Shown here piece after piece: positions 42,678-51,486 of a stretch of DNA of 64,000 nucleotides. Origin of the DNA: JALOAT01 sp041685115 (lineage in GTDB: Bacteria > Pseudomonadota > Gammaproteobacteria > Thiohalomonadales > Thiohalomonadaceae). The position numbers and the translations under genes were made by a program. Each line of letters begins with the position of its first letter. Within the stretch, counting starts at the first letter, position 1. Location: positions 62,001 to 126,000 of the forward strand of contig JAWLGK010000001.1 of the NCBI GenBank assembly GCA_041685115.1, given 5' to 3'. The notes under the pieces are model-generated. The model was given only the letters and a program-made list of their open reading frames with translations, ran no database searches and was not told the origin of the DNA.

Positions 42678-45600
42678 TCAGGGCGCGAGTCCGCGCCGTT
42701 TCCACAGCAGGAAGGCCGCGGGGATCACGATGAGGGTCAGCACGGTGGCGCTCACCATGCCGCCCACCATGGGCGCGGCGATGCGGCGCATCACCTCCGA
42801 GCCGGTGCCGCTGCCCCACATGATGGGCAGCAGGCCGGCCATGATGGCGGCGACCGTCATCACCTTCGGGCGCACGCGCAGCAGCGCGCCGTCCAGCACC
42901 GCCTCGCGCAGCTCCGTGCGCGTGACGGCACGTCCGGCGGCGAGCGCCTGTGCGCGCCGGCGGGCGAGGGCGTGGTCCAGGTAGATGAGCATCACCACGC
43001 CGGTCTCGGCGGCCACGCCCGCCAGGGCGATGAAACCCACGCCCGCGGCGACGGACAGGTTGTAGCCCAGCAGCCACATGAGCCACAGCCCGCCGATCAG
43101 CGCCATGGGCAGGGTGGCCATGATGAGCAGGGCCTCGCCGAAGCGGCCGAAGGCGAAGTAGAGCAGGATGAGGATCACGGCCAGCGTGACCGGCACCACC
43201 ACTTGCAGGCGCGCGTTGGCGCGCTCCATGAACTCGTACTGACCGGACCAGGTGAGCGAGTAACCGGGCGGCAGTTCCACCTGGTCCGTTACCCGCCGTT
43301 TCGCCTCGGTCACGTAGGAGCCGAGGTCGCGGTCGCGGATGTCCACATAGGTCCAGCCGTTGAGACGTGCGTTCTCGCTGGTGATCATGGGCGGCCCGTC
43401 GGTGATGGCGATGTGCGCCACCTGTGCCAACGGCACGTGCGCGCCTGCCGGCGTGACGATGGGCAACAGGCGCAGGCGTTCTGCGGAATCGCGCACCGCC
43501 TGCGGATAGCGCAGGTTCACCGGGTAACGCTCCAGGCCCTCCACGGTCTCGGTGACGTCCATGCCGCCGACCGCTGCGCGTATCACGTCCTGCACGTCGG
43601 CCACGTTGAGGCCGAGCCGCGCGGCGGCCTGGCGATCCACCTCGATGTCCACGTAACGGCCGCCGGTCACGCGCTCGGAGTACACCGACACCGTGCCCGG
43701 CACCTCGCGCAGCACCTGCTCCAATCGTTCGCCGATGGACTGGATCACCGTCAGATCCGGACCCGCCACCTTCACACCCACGGGCGTCTTCACGCCGGTG
43801 GCGAGCATGTCGATGCGGTTCTTGATGGGCATCACCCAGGTGTTGGTCACGCCCGGCAGGCGCACCAGCGCATCCAGTTCCGCCTTGAGCTTCTCCGTCG
43901 TCATGCCCTCGCGCCACTCGCTCCTCGGCTTGAGCCGGATGGTGGTCTCCAGCATGGTGAGCGGCGCCGGATCGGTGGCGGTCTCGGCGCGGCCGGCCTT
44001 GCCGAACACGCGTGCCACCTCGGGCACGGTACGGATCAGGCGATCGGTCTGTTGCAACACCTCGGCGGCCTTGCCCGGTGAGAGCGCGGGGAAGGTGGTG
44101 GGCATGTAGAGCAGATCGCCCTCGTCCAGCTCGGGCATGAACTCCGAGCCCAGCCGCTGCAACGGCCACAGGCCGCTGAGGGTGACGGCGACGGCAACGA
44201 TCAGCAGCGTGCGCGGCCGTCGCAGCAGCGCGTCCACCATCGGCCGGTAGGCCGCGATGAGCGCGCGGTTCACGGGGTTCCTTTCCTCGGGCAGCATGCG
44301 CCCACGCACGAGCCAGCCCATCAGCACCGGCACCAGGGTCACGGAAAGCGCCGCCGCTGCGGCCATGGCGTAGGTCTTGGTGTAGGCGAGCGGCGCGAAC
44401 ATCCGCCCTTCCTGCGCCTCCAGCGCGAACACCGGCAGGAAGCTGAAGGTGATGATGAGCAGCGAAAAGAACAGCGGCGGGCCGACCTCGGTGGAGGCGT
44501 TGCGCACCAGCTCCCACTGCGGCATGTGCGGATGCCGCTCGCGGTGCTTGTGCACGTTCTCGATCATCACGATGGCCGCATCCACCATGGCGCCGATGGC
44601 GATGGCAATGCCGCCCAGGGACATGATGTTGGCGTTGATGCCTTGCGCCTGCATGACGATGAACGCTGCGAGAACGCCAAGCGGCAGCGAGATCACCACC
44701 ACCAGCGCGGAGCGCGCGTGGAACAGGAAGATGGCGCACACCAGCGCCACCACCACGAACTCCTCGACCAGCTTGCCTTGCAGGTTGTCCACGGCGCGTG
44801 CGATGAGTGCGGAGCGGTCATAGGTCTCCACCACCTCGACGCCCTCGGGCAGGCCGCGCTTCAGTTCCGCCAGGCGCGCCTTCACCGCGGCGATGGTGCT
44901 GAGTGCGTTTTCACCGGAGCGCATCACCACGATGCCGCCCACCACCTCGCCCTCGCCGTCCAGCTCGGCGATGCCGCGGCGCAATTGCGGCCCGAGGCGC
45001 ACCTCGGCGATGTCGCCGAGCAGCACCGGCGTGCCGTCGGTCGACACCATGAGCGGCACGCGCTGCAATGCCTCCACAGATTGCAGGTAGCCGCGCGCGC
45101 GCACCATGTATTCGGCCTCGGCCATCTCGATAATGGAGCCGCCGCTCTCCTGGTTGGCACGCACGATGGCGTCGCGCACCCGGGTCAGCGGCAAACCGTA
45201 GCCGCGCAGCCGCTCGGGGTCGATCACCACCTGATACTGGCGCACCATGCCGCCCACGGTGGCCACCTCCGCCACGCCGGGCACGGTCTGCAACTCGTAC
45301 TTGAGGAACCAGTCCTGCAGGCTGCGCAGCTGCGCGAGATCATGCCGGCCGCTGCGATCCACCAGCGCGTACTCGTAAACCCAGCCCACGCCCGTGGCAT
45401 CGGGACCCAAAGCGGGGCGCGCCGCTTCGGGCAGGCGCGGCGTGATCTGCGACAGGTATTCGAGCACCCGCGAGCGCGCCCAGTACAGGTCGGTGCCGTC
45501 GGCGAACAGCACGTACACGTAGGAATCGCCGAACATGGAATAGCCGCGCACCGTCTGCGCGCCGGGCACCGCCAGCATGGCGGTGGCGAGTGGGTAGGTG

Positions 45601-45794
45601 ACCTGCTGTTCCACCACCTGGGGCGCCTGCCCCGGATAGCTGGTCTTGATGATCACCTGCACGTCGGAGAGATCGGGCAACGCATCCAGCGGCGTGGTGC
45701 GCAGCGCCTGGACGCCCCAGCCGACGAGCAGCACGGCCAGCATGAGCACCAGCACGCGGTTACGGATGGACCAATCGATGAGGCGCGTGATCAC
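42678..45794 (-). CDS. cusA: CusA-type heavy-metal RND efflux pump
   Basis: The product has 1038 aa, the full HME-RND length. It starts MITRLIDWSIRNRVLVLML. TTPLDALPDLSDVQVII, the two large periplasmic loops, and the central SLGGIAIAIGAMVDAAIVMI with its proton-relay acidic residue are all present. It exports Cu(I)/Ag(I) across the envelope by proton antiport with CusB and an outer-membrane channel. It overlaps cusB by 4 nt. No outer-membrane factor gene (cusC type) is in this operon. Confidence 0.94.
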   Translation of the reverse strand: MITRLIDWSIRNRVLVLMLAVLLVGWGVQALRTTPLDALPDLSDVQVIIKTSYPGQAPQVVEQQVTYPLATAMLAVPGAQTVRGYSMFGDSYVYVLFADGTDLYWARSRVLEYLSQITPRLPEAARPALGPDATGVGWVYEYALVDRSGRHDLAQLRSLQDWFLKYELQTVPGVAEVATVGGMVRQYQVVIDPERLRGYGLPLTRVRDAIVRANQESGGSIIEMAEAEYMVRARGYLQSVEALQRVPLMVSTDGTPVLLGDIAEVRLGPQLRRGIAELDGEGEVVGGIVVMRSGENALSTIAAVKARLAELKRGLPEGVEVVETYDRSALIARAVDNLQGKLVEEFVVVALVCAIFLFHARSALVVVISLPLGVLAAFIVMQAQGINANIMSLGGIAIAIGAMVDAAIVMIENVHKHRERHPHMPQWELVRNASTEVGPPLFFSLLIITFSFLPVFALEAQEGRMFAPLAYTKTYAMAAAAALSVTLVPVLMGWLVRGRMLPEERNPVNRALIAAYRPMVDALLRRPRTLLIVAVAVTLSGLWPLQRLGSEFMPELDEGDLLYMPTTFPALSPGKAAEVLQQTDRLIRTVPEVARVFGKAGRAETATDPAPLTMLETTIRLKPRSEWREGMTTEKLKAELDALVRLPGVTNTWVMPIKNRIDMLATGVKTPVGVKVAGPDLTVIQSIGERLEQVLREVPGTVSVYSERVTGGRYVDIEVDRQAAARLGLNVADVQDVIRAAVGGMDVTETVEGLERYPVNLRYPQAVRDSAERLRLLPIVTPAGAHVPLAQVAHIAITDGPPMITSENARLNGWTYVDIRDRDLGSYVTEAKRRVTDQVELPPGYSLTWSGQYEFMERANARLQVVVPVTLAVILILLYFAFGRFGEALLIMATLPMALIGGLWLMWLLGYNLSVAAGVGFIALAGVAAETGVVMLIYLDHALARRRAQALAAGRAVTRTELREAVLDGALLRVRPKVMTVAAIMAGLLPIMWGSGTGSEVMRRIAAPMVGGMVSATVLTLIVIPAAFLLWKRRGLAP

Positions 45795-47524
45795 GGTCGT
45801 GGCCCCCCGTCGCTGGCGCGGATGGCGGCCAGTTCATAGCTGACCGCATCGAGTTGGCGCAGCTCGAACTCCACCGCGGCGCCGGGCGCGATACCGTCGA
45901 GGCGCAGGCCCTCGGCCACGGTGAAGTCCATGGTCATGGGCGGCCAGCCCAGTGCCGGCATGGGTTCATGGGTGATGTTGATGCGGCCCGCCGCGGCGTC
46001 GATGCCGTTCACCACGCCGCGCCCCGGGAACACTTTGGGCTTGTCCGGCTGGTGCGCTTGCGCTGGAGGCGTGGCCATGTCGGTGGCCTCCATGTGCGCG
46101 ATTCGATAGCGGTATTGATCGAGCTGATGCAGCTCGAAGCGCACCCGCGTACCGGATGCAAACTCGGCCAGATCGATGCCTTCGATCACCTCGAAATCCA
46201 TGGTCATGGCGGGCCAACCCAGCTCGGCGATGGGTTCGTGGGTCAGGGTGAGCTTGTGTTCAGCCGGCATCACTGCGTCGACCGTGCCGTGCGCCGTCAC
46301 GACCTTGAGCGGCGTGGCATCGGCCGGGGTCATGCGTTGCAGCGTGGCCTCGAGGCTGCTCTCGGAATCGAGGAGGAACTGCGCCGAGGTGACCACCCGA
46401 TCACCTTCGGTGAGGCCTTCCAGGATGGCGATGCGTTCGCCGGCCTCGAAGCCGCTGCGCACCTTGACCGGCTGGAAGCGGCCCGCGCCGCGCGCGAGCA
46501 CCACGCGTTCGCCGCTGCCGGTGCGAATGAGCGCCTCGCGCGGGATGTGCAGGGTCTCGCGCGGTTCGGCATGCACCGTGGCGCGCGCATACATGTTGGG
46601 CCTGAGCGCGCCGTCGGCGTTGTCGAAGCGCAGCCGCAGGCGCAGGGTGCGCGTCATCGCGTCGAGGGTCGGATAGACGTACTCCACCTTGCCCTGCCAG
46701 GCGCGGCCCGGCAGCGCCGCCACCGTGATCTCCGCGTGCTGGCCCGCGGCTACCCAGGCGGTCTGGCGTTCGAACACGTCCACCAGTACCCACACGCTGT
46801 CCAGGTCGGCGAGCACGACGGCGTCGGTGGTGGGCCCCACGAACATGCCGTCGCGCACGTCGAGCCGTGTCACCACGCCGCCATGGTGCGCGTACATGGG
46901 CACCTTCTGCACAGCGCGACCGGAACGTTCCACATCGCGGATGACGCTGTCGGCGACGCCGAGGGCGGCGAGCTTCTTGCGCGAGCTCTCCACCAGCGCG
47001 CGGCGCCCGCTGGCGCGCGCCTGCAACAGCTCCTCCTGGGCGATCACCAGTTCGGGCGAATAGATGCGAAACAGCAGCGCCCCGGCCTCCACGCGCTCGC
47101 CTACGGCGCGCACGCGGAGGTCTTCGATCCAGCCCTCCACGCGCACGTGCACGTGGCTCAGGCGATCCTCGTCGAAGGCCACATAACCGACCGTTTCCAC
47201 GGGACGTGCCAGTGGGCCGCGTGCCACCGGCGCGGTGCGCACACCCAGGGCGTTGGCGAGCTCCGGCGCCACGGTCACGCGTGGCAGGCCGTCACCGGCG
47301 GGCTCCTCCTCGCCCTGGTACACCGGGATGTAGTCCATGCCCATTTCGTCCTTGGCGGGTGTGGGTGAGGTGACGGCTGGGTTCATGGGGTTGCGATAGA
47401 ACAGCACCTTGCGTTCGGCGCCCGCGGCGGTGGCCCGAGCGTGGTCGGGTGCGAGCAGGCGGCCCGCGAGTGCGCCGGTGAGGAACAGGGCGAAGGCGAG
47501 GGAGGTGATGGCCAGGCGTTTCAT
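45791..47524 (-). CDS. cusB: CusB-type membrane fusion protein with two fused CusF domains
   Basis: The product has 577 aa from ATG 47524. A signal/anchor is at 1-22. A heavy-metal-binding segment, LFYRNPMNPAVTSPTPAKDE then MGMDYIPVY, is as in CusB. The hairpin and barrel domains follow. The C-terminus then carries two CusF-like repeats: HEPIAELGWPAMTMDFEV (about 460-475) and HEPMPALGWPPMTMDFTV (about 535-550), each with the W-P-x-M-T-M metal site. Ordinary CusB ends before these. One pump therefore carries two built-in metal chaperone domains in addition to the separate CusF. Confidence 0.92.
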   Translation of the reverse strand: MKRLAITSLAFALFLTGALAGRLLAPDHARATAAGAERKVLFYRNPMNPAVTSPTPAKDEMGMDYIPVYQGEEEPAGDGLPRVTVAPELANALGVRTAPVARGPLARPVETVGYVAFDEDRLSHVHVRVEGWIEDLRVRAVGERVEAGALLFRIYSPELVIAQEELLQARASGRRALVESSRKKLAALGVADSVIRDVERSGRAVQKVPMYAHHGGVVTRLDVRDGMFVGPTTDAVVLADLDSVWVLVDVFERQTAWVAAGQHAEITVAALPGRAWQGKVEYVYPTLDAMTRTLRLRLRFDNADGALRPNMYARATVHAEPRETLHIPREALIRTGSGERVVLARGAGRFQPVKVRSGFEAGERIAILEGLTEGDRVVTSAQFLLDSESSLEATLQRMTPADATPLKVVTAHGTVDAVMPAEHKLTLTHEPIAELGWPAMTMDFEVIEGIDLAEFASGTRVRFELHQLDQYRYRIAHMEATDMATPPAQAHQPDKPKVFPGRGVVNGIDAAAGRINITHEPMPALGWPPMTMDFTVAEGLRLDGIAPGAAVEFELRQLDAVSYELAAIRASDGGPRP

Positions 47525-47747
47525 TGCGGCAGCGCTCCGGCAGGGCGCACGGGCATGTCGTGAAGGACACGCGGTGCGCCGGCAGTGCAGCCGATGCAAG
47601 CGGGATCTGCGACGGTCAAGGATACGGGCGAAATACCCTGCGGTTCGCACGCAAAGGATACGGACGCCGTGAAGCGGCGTGAAAACGGAATAGGCATGAA
47701 GACACTCCTGTACGGTCGAGAAAAAACGACGACGCGTCAGGGGTGTA

Positions 47748-48161
47748 TCAAATCAGCAGAATGCGGAATCCCAGGGCGGGGGGAAAGGCGGGAAGTGGTG
47801 TGCGCGCGGCAAGCCGTGCCGGGCCTGTCGTGTGGTCGTCCAACACCGGCAGCCGCAGTAACGGCGCCATCAGCGCGACCAGGGGATGGAGATCGCCGTC
47901 GGATACGTTTGGCTTGGGGGCTGCCTGTTTTTCCACGGCGGAAAGCACCGGGCAATCGTCACCGAGGCAACCAAGATCCGAATCCGCTTGTTCGGCGGCA
48001 GACGCCTGCATGGCCCCATGGTCGACGTGATCATGGTGTGCCTGCATTACCGCAGGCCGCTGCTCGGACGCCTGCGGTTGGGCTGCGGCGCAAGGCGGAT
48101 ACGCGACCGTCAGCCACGCCAGGGCGAACAAGGCCACCCAGGTCTTGGCAAAACGGCGCAT
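47748..48161 (-). CDS. His/Met-rich exported protein upstream of cusBAF (DUF2946-like)
   Basis: The product has 137 aa from ATG 48161; a GTG at 48185 adds eight residues. The signal peptide (about 1-27) ends ...CAAAQ. The mature chain has HHDHVDHGAM and GCLGDDCPVL, possible metal ligands. The end FPPALGFRILLI resembles the short conserved C-terminus of DUF2946-type proteins found with copper genes. It lies 223 nt upstream of cusB on the same strand. A copper-related periplasmic role is inferred from position and histidines. Confidence 0.6.
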   Translation of the reverse strand: MRRFAKTWVALFALAWLTVAYPPCAAAQPQASEQRPAVMQAHHDHVDHGAMQASAAEQADSDLGCLGDDCPVLSAVEKQAAPKPNVSDGDLHPLVALMAPLLRLPVLDDHTTGPARLAARTPLPAFPPALGFRILLI

Positions 48162-48377
48162 GATCTTGCGAAGGCGTTGCAGCACGCGTGGATCCGCCTT
48201 GGGAACGTTGGCCCGATTATGCGTGCAGTGGGTAGGCTCGGCAACCCCGCGCCGTGGCAGCGCGAGTTTCCTTTACGGCAGACGGCTGAAACGACTATCC
48301 AGGCGACGCGTCGCGGCCATGCGCCAGCGCGTGTTTGCTACGCTTCGAGAGACTTCTCTCGCAGTGGAGGCGTGGTC

Positions 48378-48680
48378 ATGCACAGGACGCTTGAGGATTT
48401 CAAGGCCAGGTTCCCGGATGCCTGGGGTGCGTACGAGGCGCTGCGCAACACCCTCGATCGTGAAGGTCCCCTCGACAAGAAGACGGTCGAACTCATCAAA
48501 ATTGGCATCGCCGCCGCGCAGGAGCACGAAGGCAGTCTGATCGCCCACATCTCCCAGGCACGCAAGGCCGGCGCGACACCCGAAGAGATCTACCAGGCGG
48601 TGCTCCAGTCCACCGGTCTCGCGGGCTTCTCCGTGGCGCTGCACGGGATCCGCTCTGCGCGTGCGTACATGGAGCACTGA
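48378..48680 (+). CDS. carboxymuconolactone decarboxylase/AhpD-like protein
   Basis: The product has 100 aa. LDKKTVELIKIGIAAAQEHE, GSLIAHISQARKAGATPEEI and the final helices match the all-helical CMD family. The CxxC redox pair typical of AhpD is replaced (EHEGSLIAH contains no Cys), so peroxidase-type chemistry is unlikely. Upstream AGTGGAGGCGTGGTC supports the start. It is monocistronic. Confidence 0.85.
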   Translation: MHRTLEDFKARFPDAWGAYEALRNTLDREGPLDKKTVELIKIGIAAAQEHEGSLIAHISQARKAGATPEEIYQAVLQSTGLAGFSVALHGIRSARAYMEH

Positions 48681-49316
48681 CGATGCATGCATGCGGCTCC
48701 GGGTCAGGCGGAGCCGCCCTGGTCCAGCCTCACTTCCTGCTCATTTTCCTCTTCTCACGCGACGCGTTCGCAAAGCGCGTTGCGCTGCAATGACTCCACG
48801 CATGTGAATCCAAAGTACGCCTGATCGAAGTCGTCTGGATTCAATCTGCATTCCCTTCATCTTCGCGGCGCGTGTGTCGAGGCTCACGAACGAGCGTACA
48901 CGCTGCGGTTACAAACGGTGGCAGTATCGACGCGACTGTGACGAAAGCTGCTGCGGTATGTCGATGGCTTCTAATACAAGCGACTCCTGATGGACGTGTT
49001 TCAGTGTTGATGAAGCAAGATTGACAGTTCGCAGCAATCGTCTTATCAATCGGCTCGGTGGCATGCGTCGCCGGTTATTTGTTTCGCCACCCACGAAGAA
49101 CAACGCCGGCGATTCGTTTTCACTTCCAATTCCCCTGTGTCAGTGGCTGTCGCCAAGATTCGCGGGGATTCCTCAGGGCGGGTTGTGTGATGGGAGGACA
49201 CAAAACGGCGGTTCAGCAATTTTTCGGTGTCGACGGGGGATTCGGGCAAGGTGATCGATAACAAGCAATCTTGCCCGATGTTAACGACCATCCAAAGGAA
49301 TTACAGGAGTGATGTC
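48681..49316. other. 636-bp spacer upstream of the heme-protein pair
   Basis: A GC hairpin, GCGGCTCC...GGAGCCGC, lies at 48693-48717 just after the CMD stop and may end that transcript, though there is no T run. TTGACA (49021-49026) and TATCAA (49044-49049) with a 17-bp spacer form a plausible sigma-70 promoter for the next unit. Another dyad, GGGCAAG...CTTGCCC, is at 49246-49278. No gene was found. Confidence 0.45.
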
Positions 49317-50731
49317 ATGCGGACAACAACACAACGATATCTGCTCGCATCATGTTTCACGGCGCTTGGCTTGGCTTGGCGTGGCTGTTCAACGGCCAAG
49401 GCATCATCCGGGACGATCCGGATCGCAACATCGCCATTCCGGACGAACTCATCGTTCCACTCCAGGTCAGGGCGGCTTACAACGGTGACCGCATTTTCTT
49501 CCAGTACCGTTGGCCTGCACAGCGGCCTCACGTCATCCACGACGTGGTGAAATACGAGAACGCCAACTGGATCACTTACGGCGAAGGCAACCCGGGCCAC
49601 GAAAAGCACGGTATTCATGAGGATCGGGTCGCGATGATGGTGGATGACGGCAGCGTGCCCGAATTCGCGCGTTACGGCGGCTACATCACTATCGGCCAGG
49701 GCCTGGATGGATTCAGCGGTGCGATCACCGGCGCGGCGCTTGATGCGCACCCACTGGGAAAAAAACACGGCGTCATCACCAAGTACCTCCCCGCCACGCG
49801 TACCGACGCCGGCGACTGGTCAACGGTGGTCGCAGATTCACGCCTCAAGGCGCAGCGCGAAGCCGGATACTTTCTGGACCTCTGGCACTGGCGGGCAGGA
49901 CGCAGCAATCCGGTCGGTAAGGCGGACGACCAGCACATTGCCGAAGATCGGGGCAGCGATTCCGGAAAAGGGACCTTCGCAACGAATTGGGACAAGGAGA
50001 AGAAACGGCCCAAGTACATGTTCAATCCGGAAAAGGCCGGCAAGGAGCACTTGCGCTGGGACGACGTGGTGGCGCAGCGGGTAAGTTTCAACGGCGCGTA
50101 TTACCTCACCAACGACAACCTGGTCCCATTCGATGAGAACCACGCCTGGGAAGAGGGCGATGTGTTGCCACGCCGCTATCTGCAATCCGGAGAGGGCTCG
50201 CGCGCCGACATCTCGGTGCATGGCGAGGGGCGCTGGGAGGACGGCCACTGGACCGTGACGCTTACGCGCGCCATGGATACCGGGAACCCGACCGAAGACA
50301 AGGTGTTCAGGGACGGCGGCACCTATCCGGTGGCGTTCGCCATCCATCGCCACGCGACAGGCTTGCGCTGGCACTACGTCTCGCTCCCGCTCACGGTAGG
50401 ACTGGACCGCGCAGCGGACTTCGTGGCGACCCGGTTCGCGGGTGAAACACCTGCCTGGGACCAGGCGTGGCACCACGTGAAACTGTTCTATCCCGGGCAG
50501 GTGGACTGGCCCTTGCTCAACAGCTCCCGTCATGCAGGCGCCGAGATGATTCGGAAGGGTATACCGGTACGATTCCGCCATTCCGAGGAGCAACTCTCTC
50601 GCTACGGGATCGAAGCCGAGTTCATGGATGAAATCATCCAGCAGTGGCGATTCACACTGCTCGCCGGCCTGTTGCTGTTCACCGGCGTGGGCTTCGCGCT
50701 GACCGTGCTGCAGAAGAAGGAAGGAGAATAA
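49317..50731 (+). CDS. ethylbenzene-dehydrogenase-related heme-binding protein (apparent frameshift in signal peptide)
   Basis: The main frame runs 49352-50731 (459 aa). Its domain resembles the gamma-subunit heme-b domain of DMSO/ethylbenzene dehydrogenases (HEDRVAMMVDDGSVPEF, YITIGQGLDGFSG), and it ends with one TM helix, FTLLAGLLLFTGVGFALTVL. The best ribosome site (CAGGAGTGATGTC) precedes ATG 49317 in another frame, which encodes a signal peptide MRTTTQRYLLASCFTALGLA. The two frames meet in a TTGGC triple repeat at about 49366-49382. Removing one unit joins them exactly. It is either a real frameshift, phase variation or a sequencing error. It is followed 2 nt later by a membrane gene. 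Confidence 0.72.
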
Positions 50732-50733
50732 CC

Positions 50734-51330
50734 ATGGCGCCCTATCACCACATGCTGGCCCATTTCCCGGTGGCCTTGCTGTCCATCGCATTGCTCATCG
50801 TCCTGTTGCGCGGATTCTCCGACACCGACTTGGCCAGGCGCCTCGACCACATGTTGCCGTACGTCCTCGGCCTCGGTCTGCTGGGTGGTGTTGCAACCTT
50901 CATCTCGGGTCTGGTGGTTTGGCCCATTGAGGCGGCCATCAGCACACCGATGGGACGCAACAAAATCCTGATCGCTGCTTGGATGCTCGCCTGCTGGACG
51001 ATCGTTCTCGCGCTGCGCCTGAAGGGAGGTGAATCGGTCTGGAAGCCGGGCGGCAAATGGCTCATGGTGGCAATGGGTGCGCTGGGCGGCATCCTGGTGG
51101 CCACGACCGGAACCTTGGGCGGTCATCTGCTGGGATCGCCTTCGCGGCTGTCCGGTGGCCTGCGCGCGCTCGGATGGGATGTCTACCACACCTACTATGC
51201 ACCGGGTTGGGTGCTTGCCGTAATGATCGCAATTGCCGTCGTTGCCATCGTGGTCGGGGCCGCCTCGACCCGGGCCGGGCATTCATCCGCTGCCCCGGCA
51301 GGATCTGCTGAAGGCGTGTCCAGCCGGTAA
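50734..51330 (+). CDS. DUF2231-like integral membrane protein
   Basis: The product has 198 aa with four to five helices. MAPYHHMLAHFPVALLSIAL carries the His pair and HFP motif of DUF2231-type cytochrome-b-like membrane proteins. Further His residues in HLLGS and VYHTYYAPG could be heme ligands. ATG 50734 follows AAGGAGAATAACC. It starts 2 nt after the heme-protein stop, so the two should form one complex: a periplasmic heme domain and a membrane electron carrier. The substrate is unknown. Confidence 0.75.
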   Translation: MAPYHHMLAHFPVALLSIALLIVLLRGFSDTDLARRLDHMLPYVLGLGLLGGVATFISGLVVWPIEAAISTPMGRNKILIAAWMLACWTIVLALRLKGGESVWKPGGKWLMVAMGALGGILVATTGTLGGHLLGSPSRLSGGLRALGWDVYHTYYAPGWVLAVMIAIAVVAIVVGAASTRAGHSSAAPAGSAEGVSSR

Positions 51331-51342
51331 GCGGCATAGCAG

Positions 51343-51376
51343 CGCTCGGTACGCCGGATGGCCGGCGTGCCGAGCG
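51343..51376. terminator. 15-bp hairpin after the heme-protein pair, possible terminator
   Basis: CGCTCGGTACGCCGG and CCGGCGTGCCGAGCG pair with one mismatch around an ATGG loop, 12 nt after the stop. There is no T run, so termination is uncertain. It could also be a REP-like element. Confidence 0.5.
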
Positions 51377-51486
51377 GTCCTTGACCGGCCTCGCCGCTCA
51401 GACACGACGGCCTACTCCAACTCGCTGCCGTCGTCGAGAGCGGGTTGTTTCCGGCGCACTGCGCGACTTCGTCTATTTTGAGCTAG

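Noticed and set aside
42972..45839. Long plus-strand frames (369 and 437 codons) opposite cusA, and a minus-strand 697-codon frame in another phase
   Set aside because: They are shadows of cusA with His/Arg/Gly-rich translations. Only the minus-strand 1038-codon frame has RND motifs.
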